Origin: DAIOFH01 sp036745875 | GTDB lineage: Bacteria > Planctomycetota > SZUA-567 | Assembly (NCBI GenBank): GCA_036745875.1 | Contig: DAIOFH010000077.1 | Span: forward strand, 1 to 18,837 | Direction: 5' to 3' | DNA: 18,837 bases | In this document: in pieces, positions 1 through 6,595 of the stretch | Layout of the letters: every line of letters starts with the position of its first letter | Position numbering within the stretch: position 1 is the stretch's first letter | Position numbers and translations under genes: made by a program | Notes under the pieces: generated by a model | What the model was told of the DNA's origin: nothing | The model's database searches: none | Seen by the model: the letters and a program-made list of their open reading frames with translations, nothing else

Positions 1-75
1 GGTGGAGGATACCGGGGTCGAACCGGTGACCTCAAGACTGCCAGCCTTGCGCTCTGCCAACTGAGCTAATCCCCC
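1..75 (-). tRNA. tRNA-Ala (anticodon GGC)
   Basis: Read on the minus strand, the sequence folds as a complete cloverleaf. The acceptor stem GGGGGAT pairs with ATCCTCC, the D stem is GCTC/GAGC, the anticodon loop is CTGGCAG with anticodon GGC, and the T arm is ACCGG-TTCGACC-CCGGT. The G3:U70 wobble pair, the main identity element of tRNA-Ala, is present. The 73-nt body spans 3-75. The discriminator A lies opposite position 3 and positions 1-2 encode CC of the CCA end, so the final A would fall just outside the window. The gene reads leftward out of the window and may be the first of a tRNA cluster. Confidence 0.97.
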
Positions 76-108
76 AGAATGGTGATTTGTTTAATATTGC
101 TTAATTTG

Positions 109-140
109 AAAAAAACAAATCCGCCTCGCGAAAAGGCGGA
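109..140 (-). terminator. Terminator-like hairpin between promoter and tRNA-Ala
   Basis: On the minus strand TCCGCCT (140-134) pairs with AGGCGGA (126-120) around a 7-nt loop. It is followed by ATTTG and a run of seven T (115-109). This is the form of an intrinsic terminator. It sits about 10 nt after the predicted start site of the promoter at 157-184 and about 34 nt before the tRNA, so it could attenuate tRNA synthesis or end a very short RNA. The plus strand has no T run on the other side. Confidence 0.6.
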
Positions 141-156
141 AGCTTTACGCTGAGAA

Positions 157-184
157 ATATTAGTGAATTTTACATTCTTGTCAA
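157..184 (-). promoter_or_regulatory. Sigma-70-like promoter upstream of tRNA-Ala
   Basis: On the minus strand a perfect -35 TTGACA (184-179) is followed by a 16-nt spacer and -10 TAATAT (162-157; 4 of 6 consensus). The predicted start is near 150. The next feature downstream is the hairpin at 109-140 and then tRNA-Ala. No other minus-strand gene lies between the promoter and the tRNA, so the tRNA is the natural target. Confidence 0.65.
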
Positions 185-243
185 GACACTTTGAAATTTT
201 TTCCGAAAAAACATCCTTCCTTTCAGTTTATCCCCTTTCATAC

Positions 244-272
244 TGGCAATTTATGGACTAATATGGTATACT
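244..272 (+). promoter_or_regulatory. Candidate extended -10 promoter for the GNAT gene
   Basis: TATACT (267-272, 5 of 6 consensus) is preceded by TG plus one base, an extended -10. The hexamer at the -35 distance, TGGCAA (244-249, 17-nt spacer), is poor. A start near 279 would give a leader of about 90 nt before the ATG at 370. Confidence 0.4.
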
Positions 273-369
273 GCTACTTGTTCGGCAAACTGATGGCATG
301 GTCGCGAGAATATCCTATCTGTCTGCGTTGCCTGTAGTATATCCCGGAATATTTTGGATTTTTACTCCT

Positions 370-858
370 ATGACTCAAAGCCATTCCTACAGGAACGTGC
401 CGACGGACCGTGATGTGCAGTCTGTAGGCGTTCTTGTGGAAGAGACAGGTTTTTTTCGCCCGGACGAGGTGGATGTTGCCGCCGAGCTTGTGCAGGAACG
501 ACTGCAGAAAGGCGAAGAATCCGGTTATTACTTTTGTTTCGCCGACGATCCGGAGGGCAACCTTCTCGGATACGTCTGTTACGGGCCGACTCCCTGCACC
601 GTAGGTTCCTTCGACCTGTACTGGATCGTCGTCGGTAAAGGGGCCCAAGGCAGGGGATTGGGCGCTGAACTGGACGCGAGGACTGTGGAAGCCTGCCGCA
701 CCATGGGTGGGAGAAAGCTGTATGTGGAAACGTCCGGGAAAGAGCTGTACCAGCCGACCCGCGCCTTCTACCGGAAGACCGGATACCGGGAAGCGGCGAT
801 TCTCAAGGATTTTTACGATATCGGGGATGACAAGGTCATATTGGAAAAAGACCTGTAA
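370..858 (+). CDS. GNAT-family N-acetyltransferase
   Basis: A 162-residue GCN5-related N-acetyltransferase that would transfer an acetyl group from acetyl-CoA to an amine; the substrate cannot be read from the sequence. The acetyl-CoA pyrophosphate-binding motif A is clear as VGKGAQGRGLGAEL (about residues 93-106), and the C-terminal fold signature TRAFYRKTGYREAAIL follows. The N-terminal segment ETGFFRPDEVDVAAELVQERL matches a GNAT subgroup I have seen described beside D-Ala-D-Ala ligases, but no such neighbour is present here. The frame is open from an ATG at 298. I chose the ATG at 370 because it gives the usual family length and begins just before the conserved part. Neither start has a convincing Shine-Dalgarno site, so the start is uncertain. 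The gene stands alone, divergent from tRNA-Ala. Confidence 0.88.
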   Translation: MTQSHSYRNVPTDRDVQSVGVLVEETGFFRPDEVDVAAELVQERLQKGEESGYYFCFADDPEGNLLGYVCYGPTPCTVGSFDLYWIVVGKGAQGRGLGAELDARTVEACRTMGGRKLYVETSGKELYQPTRAFYRKTGYREAAILKDFYDIGDDKVILEKDL

Positions 859-1033
859 AATAAACAGTGGGCATTTTTTCAGGAAACGAAACCTGTTCAA
901 GACTGCAAGAAGGCATTATAACGCTTTTTGAATAGTACCTGGTGCCCTGCCATGTTTTACGGCATTACCTGGATACCGAAAAGCGTCAAGGAATGGTCAA
1001 ATTCACTTTAAAATGCAATAGAGGAGTACACCT

Positions 1034-2446
1034 GTGACAGCCGATTCAGCAAAGTTAAGCATTGGAGGGAGAGATCTCGAATTCCCCGTTTTCGTCGGCA
1101 GCGAGGGCGAAAGGGCGATAGAAATCAGCAATCTTCGCGGCGAAACGGGCGTGATAACCCTGGACGAAAGTTTTGCCAATACCGGCGCATGCAAAAGCGC
1201 CATCACCTATCTTGACGGAGAAAAAGGCATCCTCCGCTATCGCGGCTATCCCATAGAGGAACTGGCCGCCCGCAGCCGTTTTGTCGAAGTCGCCTATCTC
1301 CTGATGTATGGGGAACTCCCGACGCCGAAGCAGTTGAACGCATTTTCCGGCCTCTTGAACCGCTCGTCCCTGATCCACGAGGATATGCGGCACTTTTTCC
1401 TGGCCTTCCCCAACTACGCCCACCCGATGGGCCTGTTGACCACCATGGTGGCGTCCCTCGCGACCTTTTACCCGGTGCCCGACGAGCTCTCGGAGGAGGA
1501 GGAAACGCAGATCATCGCCAACCTGGTCTCCCAGGTGCGCACCATCGCCGCGTTTTCCTACAAGAAATTCGTCGGCGAGCCGGTCGTCTACCCGTCCCAC
1601 AAGCTGCGTTTTGTCGAGAACTTCCTTAATATGATGTTCTCGTCGCCGGTCAACAATTACCAGCAGGACCCGGACATCGTGAAGGCCATAGACACCTTCC
1701 TGATCCTGCATGCGGATCACGAGCAGAACTGCAGCACTTCCACTGTGCGCGTGGTTGGTTCCAGCCTCGCCAACGTCTATGCCGTCATTTCGGCGGGGAT
1801 TTCAGCGCTGTGGGGCAGGCTGCACGGCGGTGCGAACCAGGGCGTTATCAGCATGTTGAACAAAATCGTCGAGTCGGGCGATGACGGCCACAAGTTCATC
1901 GAAAACGCCAAGAGGAAAGAGGCCCGTCTCATGGGGTTCGGGCACCGCGTCTACAAGACCTTCGACCCGCGCGCAAAGATCCTCAAGGACCTGTGCCACA
2001 AGCTCCTGAACAAGCCGGGCATGGCGAACCCGATGTTCGACATCGCGATGCATCTCGAAGAAGCCGCCCTCAAGGACGACTACTTCCTGTCGCGCAACCT
2101 TTATCCGAACGTGGACTTTTATTCCGGCCTGATCCTCAAGGCCGCGAATATCCCCTACGACATGTTTACCGTGTTGTTCGCCATCGGCAGGACGCCCGGC
2201 TGGCTCGCCCACTGGCGCGAAATGCGGCATAGCGAAAACGCCCGTATCGCACGTCCGAGGCAGATCTATACCGGTCCCGTCCTGAGGAACTATGTTCCTC
2301 TCGACAAGCGCGAAAGCGTGACCAGCGTCCATAACAACCACCTCAGCGCGTCGGGTTCGAACCGCTTCTCGTCGCAGCGGCTGGTGCCGATGCCGCCAAA
2401 TGCGAACAACAACCCGGAAGAGGACGATTCCGCCAAATTCGCGTAA
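1034..2446 (+). CDS. gltA: Citrate synthase (hexameric GltA type)
   Basis: A 470-residue citrate synthase, condensing oxaloacetate and acetyl-CoA to citrate at the entry to the TCA cycle or as a source of 2-oxoglutarate. All three catalytic residues of the family are visible: His264 in LHGGANQG, His304 in FGHRVYK and Asp361 in NVDFYSG. The motif HADHEQNCSTSTVR (from residue 226) is also typical. The start is GTG, chosen because GAGGAG lies 7 nt upstream (1021-1026). The family normally ends shortly after a motif like YVPLDKR. Here about 45 further residues follow, rich in Asn, Ser and Pro and ending acidic, with no recognisable domain. The gene is monocistronic and ends in a strong terminator at 2502-2532. 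Assigning it as 2-methylcitrate synthase is less likely given length and motifs but cannot be excluded by eye. Confidence 0.95.
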   Translation: MTADSAKLSIGGRDLEFPVFVGSEGERAIEISNLRGETGVITLDESFANTGACKSAITYLDGEKGILRYRGYPIEELAARSRFVEVAYLLMYGELPTPKQLNAFSGLLNRSSLIHEDMRHFFLAFPNYAHPMGLLTTMVASLATFYPVPDELSEEEETQIIANLVSQVRTIAAFSYKKFVGEPVVYPSHKLRFVENFLNMMFSSPVNNYQQDPDIVKAIDTFLILHADHEQNCSTSTVRVVGSSLANVYAVISAGISALWGRLHGGANQGVISMLNKIVESGDDGHKFIENAKRKEARLMGFGHRVYKTFDPRAKILKDLCHKLLNKPGMANPMFDIAMHLEEAALKDDYFLSRNLYPNVDFYSGLILKAANIPYDMFTVLFAIGRTPGWLAHWREMRHSENARIARPRQIYTGPVLRNYVPLDKRESVTSVHNNHLSASGSNRFSSQRLVPMPPNANNNPEEDDSAKFA

Positions 2447-2501
2447 TGCATTTTATGTATTTAATGTGTTTGTGGTTCGCACAACAACCATTAACGGCGG
2501 G

Positions 2502-2532
2502 GGGAGGAAGCGGGAACGCTTCCTCCCTTTTT
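2502..2532 (+). terminator. Intrinsic terminator of citrate synthase
   Basis: A perfect 11-bp stem, GGGAGGAAGCG (2502-2512) with CGCTTCCTCCC (2517-2527), closes a GGAA (GNRA-type) tetraloop and is followed by five T (2528-2532). The T run touches the stop codon of the convergent gene at 2531-2533. On the minus strand the hairpin has no T tract. Confidence 0.93.
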
Positions 2533-3247
2533 AACAATAAAACGATTCGTCCATCCCCAGCACGGCGAGTTCGGTGCTGGCATTCTCAAGGCTGTGAACA
2601 ATATCCCGGAGGAACCGCGCCCCTTCGTGCTCCGACACTATCTGGGCGTTGATGGTCAGGGACAGGAAAACGCGGGTTTTGACTGCGGAAAAACCAAGGC
2701 TGGCGGTTTGGGGATATTGATTGACCGGAGTCGACGTTTCCGCCGTATCCGAACCCAGGTGGTAGATGGTGAAGGTGCTGTTTTGGTGTTGTTCCGGAGC
2801 AAAAATGGATGTTTCGCTGGCATTTTGCAGCTGTCGAAGGCGCTCGGCCAATGCAAAGAGCTTGAGCCTGTGGGTGTATTCTATCACCGGGATCTTTTGC
2901 CCGTCCGGCATGTCGAAGGCAATGCCGATCGTTGGGAGGACGAACTCGATGATCTTTTCGGTCGGCACGTGGAAGCATGAATTGGTACGCGGGAAGAATT
3001 TCAGGTTCTTGGCCGCCGCCCAGACGACAAAATCGAGTATGGTGAGGCGGGGAAGGGTAGCGTCTTGTGAGAAAGTGGTTTGCAGTGTCGTGATCTGCAC
3101 GGCGTCGGCAGACGTTGTGAGGGTCATTTGTGCCTGGGATTGCAGAGAAAGCCGCGCATGATCCCCGACTATTTTCCGCATCCCCTCATAATCGCGCGTC
3201 GGGGGCGGTTTGCCGTCATCGGGTTTGTCAGGCGGTGTCATGTCCAT
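2531..3247 (-). CDS. Stand-alone E2-type (2-oxoacid dehydrogenase) acyltransferase domain, active site lost
   Basis: A 238-residue protein with the fold signatures of the catalytic domain of dihydrolipoamide acyltransferase (E2): MRKIVGDHARLSLQSQAQMTL (from 23), TILDFVVWAAAKNLKFFPRTN (69-89), STFTIYHLG (157-165) and TPVNQYPQTASLGFSAVKTR (173-192). There is no lipoyl domain and no E1/E3-binding domain. The segment that carries the catalytic DHRxxDG in true E2 aligns as NAQIVSE (200-206), so the catalytic His and Asp are both absent. Transacetylase activity is therefore unlikely; a structural or regulatory role is inference. The frame opens at a TTG (3271) with no ribosome site. I chose the ATG at 3247, which has AGGA about 10 nt upstream. 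The gene is convergent with citrate synthase and stands alone. Confidence 0.8.
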   Translation of the reverse strand: MDMTPPDKPDDGKPPPTRDYEGMRKIVGDHARLSLQSQAQMTLTTSADAVQITTLQTTFSQDATLPRLTILDFVVWAAAKNLKFFPRTNSCFHVPTEKIIEFVLPTIGIAFDMPDGQKIPVIEYTHRLKLFALAERLRQLQNASETSIFAPEQHQNSTFTIYHLGSDTAETSTPVNQYPQTASLGFSAVKTRVFLSLTINAQIVSEHEGARFLRDIVHSLENASTELAVLGMDESFYC

Positions 3248-3410
3248 CAAAGACGAATCCTGTGGATGCAAGTCCGATGAAAAGGAAGAGTCGATCTTTT
3301 TTCAAAAATCACCCATGAACATCATAATTTTGTATCACCCAGCGAGTACCTCCCTCATTTTCCATAACTTACAATAAAAGAAGCGCAATGTAAAAAGAAA
3401 TATGCGTAAC

Positions 3411-3445
3411 AAAAAAAACGGCATGGTACCAGGATGGCCATGCCG
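3411..3445 (-). terminator. Intrinsic terminator of the proline-rich lipoprotein gene
   Basis: On the minus strand CGGCATGG (3445-3438) pairs with CCATGCCG (3426-3419) around an 11-nt loop, followed by eight T (3418-3411). It lies about 70 nt after the stop codon of the leftward gene at 3517-4812 and insulates the E2-like gene from it. Confidence 0.9.
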
Positions 3446-3516
3446 CTGTTTCGCTAATTGGTTGTTTTGCCGATCGGCCCGCGGCCGGTTATGCATTAAT
3501 CGACTAAAAAGGACAA

Positions 3517-4812
3517 TTAGTCGAAAAGCGGCGGGGCAATCGGTTCATTGACGGGATTGACGACCAGTTTTTTGGCGGCAGGCTTTTCCGTCGAAAAGGT
3601 GGTTGATGCATTGGTTTTGCTTTCCGCTGGTTTATCCTGTTTGGAAAGACTGCTGAAGTCATAATCCATCACCGGGTCGAGAGACTGGAAGGGCGAGCCC
3701 TTGCCGTCCCTGTTCACGGCGGAGGAAGCGTCGGCTTTCAGGAGTTCGGGTACGGCAACGTCGCCGAAAGCAAAATCACCAAGATTTGTTTTTTCCCTGG
3801 AGGCGGATTTGGCATTCTCGGTGTTCCGGCTGGAAGAGGATTCGTTGTTCATCTGTTCCAACAGGGAAGAGATGTCGAGATATCCTTTGTTTTCGCCGCT
3901 TGACGCCATTTCTTCCTTTTTCCCTTCGGCTGTCGCTACGCTCGGCAGAGGGAAGAGGGGATCGAATTTTTCCATCGCCGCCGCCGCGGGCTTTTGCGCC
4001 GCAAGCGCCTGACTTTCCCTCTCCTTTACTAGACCCGCCTTTTGGGCGTTTTTCGCCATCACCCCCGCCAAGTCGTCAAGCGCGGCCAAAGGGGCGAGAA
4101 GCCCGAGGTCCGTATTGCCGAAAAGGTCGGGGAGGGGGGGGGCGGGCTTTTGCATTGAAAGGGTGACGGGAACCGGCATCGGAAGCGGCTCGACCTGTTG
4201 CACTGCCGGAGCCTGCATCGGCACCGGGACAGGCATGGGAAGCGGTTCGTAGCGCGGCGCGGCGATGGGTTGCGCGGGAACGGGCGCCGCCTGATCCGGA
4301 CCGAAATACATCCCCGGAATCTCCGGCACCGGCGCAAGCGGGGTAATCATCGGCGCTGCCGGGGCCATGGCCGAGACATCGGAGGGGTAGGGTGCGGAGT
4401 TCATGGGCGGCATGGCGTTGTTCACCGGGCGCGACCAGAAGGAATCCATGACGTGTGGCTGGCGCTGGTTGTCGGGGACGATGGCCATTTCTGGATAATC
4501 CTGCCGGGGAAGGACAAAGAGCCCGGGCTCGGAACTGCGGCTGAGGAGGACGGCTTCGCGGTCCATGACGGCGCGGATGCGTTCAAAAGTCGGCTGGTCC
4601 GGCGTGGCGAGTATTTCCGGATCGATCAGAGCAGGAACCGTGGGAGGCCGTGCCACGGCGTCTTCCACCGATGCGCCTGGCGAACGCGCGAGGCGTTCCA
4701 TTTCCGGCCCTTTGGGCATGGGAGCGTTTGCCGTCGAGTCTTGTCGACAGCCGGAGAACCATACACCCATGGGTATCATGAGTGATGCTACCAAGAAAAG
4801 AATTGTACGCAC
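3517..4812 (-). CDS. Proline-rich putative lipoprotein of unknown function
   Basis: I do not recognise a family for this 431-residue protein. The N-terminus MRTILFLVASLMIPMGVWFSGC is a lipoprotein signal: one positive charge, a hydrophobic core and a lipobox-like FSGC with Cys22 as the lipidation site (Phe at -3 is unusual). A low-complexity Pro/Ala/Met-rich region follows (about 130-230), containing the exact 9-residue repeat EPLPMPVPV at 189-197 and 208-216. The rest (about 230-431) is charged and Ser-rich with short hydrophobic helices. The frame is open from a TTG at 4842, but the GTG at 4812 has AAGGAG (4824-4819) exactly 6 nt upstream and starts the signal peptide correctly. It is bounded by terminators on both sides, so it is monocistronic. 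A periplasmic, envelope-spanning or scaffold role is inference. Confidence 0.75.
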   Translation of the reverse strand: MRTILFLVASLMIPMGVWFSGCRQDSTANAPMPKGPEMERLARSPGASVEDAVARPPTVPALIDPEILATPDQPTFERIRAVMDREAVLLSRSSEPGLFVLPRQDYPEMAIVPDNQRQPHVMDSFWSRPVNNAMPPMNSAPYPSDVSAMAPAAPMITPLAPVPEIPGMYFGPDQAAPVPAQPIAAPRYEPLPMPVPVPMQAPAVQQVEPLPMPVPVTLSMQKPAPPLPDLFGNTDLGLLAPLAALDDLAGVMAKNAQKAGLVKERESQALAAQKPAAAAMEKFDPLFPLPSVATAEGKKEEMASSGENKGYLDISSLLEQMNNESSSSRNTENAKSASREKTNLGDFAFGDVAVPELLKADASSAVNRDGKGSPFQSLDPVMDYDFSSLSKQDKPAESKTNASTTFSTEKPAAKKLVVNPVNEPIAPPLFD

Positions 4813-5005
4813 GCCCGGCTCCTTATGGTTATGGGCAATCAACCAACACTCTTAAAAGAGACAAAGCTCCCCAGCTTCATCGTATGTTCACGCCGCGATT
4901 CAACGACGCTCAGAAATATTATCGACACATCGGCCGGGTCACCTTGAGACTTTATGGGAAGTTAGTTGGGGAGTTGTGAGCTAATATTAGTATTCGTTTC
5001 ATCGC

Positions 5006-5045
5006 CATGAAACGAAACAAGGCCCGCCAGTGGGGGCGAGCCTTG
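5006..5045 (-). terminator. Intrinsic terminator of argG
   Basis: On the minus strand CAAGGCTCGCC (5045-5035) pairs with GGCGGGCCTTG (5028-5018). The 11-bp stem has one T-G wobble and a 6-nt loop. The tail TTTCGTTTC (5017 downward) is an interrupted T tract. It lies about 40 nt after the argG stop. Confidence 0.75.
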
Positions 5046-5083
5046 GAAGGCAAAACTTTGCTTTTTATTGCATTGCTCTACAT

Positions 5084-6292
5084 TTATTTCTTTGCCCTGC
5101 GGGCCTGCGCACGGAGGGGAAGACCGTGCAGCCTGATGAAGCCGGTGGCGAGGGTCTGGTCGTATGCGCCCTTGTCGTCTTCCATACTGGCGACCATCGG
5201 GTCGTAGAGGGATTTCCTGGACGACCTGCCGACTATGGTGACATTGCCCTTGTACAATTCGACCGTCACGGAGCCGGTGACGTAGCGCTGGCTTTCTTCC
5301 ATCATGGCCTTGAGGACAGCCATCTCTTCGGAGAACCAATAGCCGTTGTAGATCAGGGAGGCCATGCGGGGGATGAGGGTGTCCCTGAGATTCATTACGT
5401 CCCTGTCCATCGTGATGCCTTCGAGATCGCGGTGCGCGGTCATGAGGAGGGTGCCGCCCGGGGTTTCGTATACGCCGCGGCTCTTCATGCCGACATAGCG
5501 GCTTTCGACCATGTCAACGCGGCCGACGCCGTTTTTACCGGCAATTTTGTTGGCCTCGACCAGCAGTTTTGCCGGGGGCATTTTCTTGCCGTTCAGGCTG
5601 ACTGGTTCGCCTTTGACGAAATCGATTTTCACTGTGGTCGGCTTGTCCGGCGCTTTTCTCGGGTCGACGGTGAGTTCGAACATGTCGGCAAGGGGTTTGG
5701 CGTTGGGGTCTTCGAGCATGCCGGCTTCGAAGGAGATATGGAGAAGGTTTTCGTCCGAGCTCCAGGGTTTCTTGGAGGTCGCCTTGACGGGGATCTTATG
5801 TTTTTTGGCGTAGTCGATGGCTTCGGCTCTCCCCTTGATGACGGAGGAGAATTCCTTGTCGCGCCAGGGGGCGATGACCTTGAGGTTCGGGGCGAGGGCG
5901 GCGGCGGTGAGTTCGAAGCGGACCTGGTCGTTCCCCTTGCCGGTCGCGCCGTGGGCGAAGACGGTGCATTTTTCCTTCGCGGCCGTTTCAAGCATGGCCT
6001 CGATGATGCAGGGGCGGGCGAGGCTGGTGCCGAGGTAGTACCTGCCTTCGTAGAGGGCTTCCATGCGTATGGCCGTATAGACGTATTCCTTGACGAAATG
6101 TTCGCGGACATCCTTGACGACGACTTTTTTCGCGCCGCTTGCGATGGCTTTTTTCTTCAGGGCGGGCCAGTCTTCGCGTTGGCCGACGTCGGCGGCGAAG
6201 CAGACGATTTCGTGGCCCTGGTCGGCGAGCCAGCGGCAGATGACGGAGGTGTCGAGACCGCCGGAGTAAAGGAGGATGATTTTTTCAGGCAT
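5084..6292 (-). CDS. argG: Argininosuccinate synthase
   Basis: A 402-residue ATP-dependent ligase joining citrulline and aspartate to argininosuccinate, the penultimate step of arginine synthesis, in the cytoplasm. The N-type ATP pyrophosphatase P-loop SGGLDTS is at residues 10-16. The family motifs FAHGATGKGNDQVRFE, ESRYVGMKSRGVYETPGG and the C-terminal YDQTLATGFIRLHGLP are all present, and the length is normal (about 400). The frame extends upstream to 6373, but I chose the ATG at 6292 because the protein then starts MPEKIILLYSGG, as homologues do; the ribosome site is weak. It has its own promoter (6392-6419) and terminator (5006-5045), so it is a single-gene unit. No other arginine gene is in the window. 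Confidence 0.97.
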   Translation of the reverse strand: MPEKIILLYSGGLDTSVICRWLADQGHEIVCFAADVGQREDWPALKKKAIASGAKKVVVKDVREHFVKEYVYTAIRMEALYEGRYYLGTSLARPCIIEAMLETAAKEKCTVFAHGATGKGNDQVRFELTAAALAPNLKVIAPWRDKEFSSVIKGRAEAIDYAKKHKIPVKATSKKPWSSDENLLHISFEAGMLEDPNAKPLADMFELTVDPRKAPDKPTTVKIDFVKGEPVSLNGKKMPPAKLLVEANKIAGKNGVGRVDMVESRYVGMKSRGVYETPGGTLLMTAHRDLEGITMDRDVMNLRDTLIPRMASLIYNGYWFSEEMAVLKAMMEESQRYVTGSVTVELYKGNVTIVGRSSRKSLYDPMVASMEDDKGAYDQTLATGFIRLHGLPLRAQARRAKK

Positions 6293-6339
6293 GGGATGTT
6301 CGCTTTCAAAAAACACGGTAAAAAACAAAATCTCAGACA

Positions 6340-6374
6340 AATGGCATACCATTGTCTGTGCGTCATTGCGCAAT
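6340..6374 (-). promoter_or_regulatory. Inverted repeats in the argG leader
   Basis: The argG leader holds a perfect 10-bp palindrome ATTGCGCAAT (6365-6374), about 10-20 nt after the predicted start site. A second inverted repeat follows at about 6340-6356 (AATGG/CCATT with a 4-nt spacer). Either could be an operator or a small RNA hairpin. I do not recognise a canonical arginine-repressor box. Confidence 0.3.
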
Positions 6375-6391
6375 AATTCCCTTACAAGCGG

Positions 6392-6419
6392 ATTATAGAA
6401 CTCCCGTCCCTTTCAGCAA
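6392..6419 (-). promoter_or_regulatory. argG promoter
   Basis: On the minus strand a perfect -10 TATAAT (6397-6392) follows TTGCTG (6419-6414, 3 of 6 at -35) with a 16-nt spacer. The predicted start is near 6385, giving a leader of about 93 nt. Confidence 0.6.
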
Positions 6420-6452
6420 ATGTTTTTCAGTTTACTGTGGCTTTTTTCCTGA

Positions 6453-6587
6453 TTGGGTTATACATTACTTTTTCTCAAGGAGCGTTTTGGACACTTTTAC
6501 AGCCACGTCCCTCCCTACACGGAGGTGTACAAGGCGATGGACTTGATAAAGAGTAAAGAGGCGTTGAAAGTAATACTGACCTTTTAA
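6453..6587 (+). pseudogene. Remnant of a medium-chain (zinc) dehydrogenase C-terminus
   Basis: A 44-codon open stretch after an in-frame TGA (6450-6452) ends at TAA (6585-6587). Its last part reads YTEVYKAMDLIKSKEALKVI and then LTF, which looks like the C-terminal end of alcohol/polyol dehydrogenases of the medium-chain family (A-x-x-L-I-x-S-x-E-A-L-K-V-I-L). No start codon with a ribosome site and no preceding domains are present, so this looks like the decayed tail of a gene lost before the downstream operon. The match is by eye and short. Between 6293 and 6595 I otherwise see only the argG leader and promoter. Confidence 0.4.
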
Positions 6588-6595
6588 ATCAATCT

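Noticed and set aside
298..369. Upstream 24-codon extension of the GNAT protein
   Set aside because: The hydrophobic stretch ALPVVYPGIFWIF is not expected at the start of a cytoplasmic GNAT, and the family begins near the ATG at 370. Neither start has a good ribosome site, so this remains open.
3326..3360. A 9-codon minus-strand ORF after a GGAGG in front of the E2-like gene
   Set aside because: It is very short and not followed by any attenuator-like structure; chance occurrence is likely.
5030..6376. A 448-codon open frame on the plus strand opposite argG
   Set aside because: It mirrors argG codon by codon, is full of Gly/Ala/Asp/Phe as expected for the reverse of a GC-biased gene, and has no family motif or ribosome site. 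argG on the other strand is certain.
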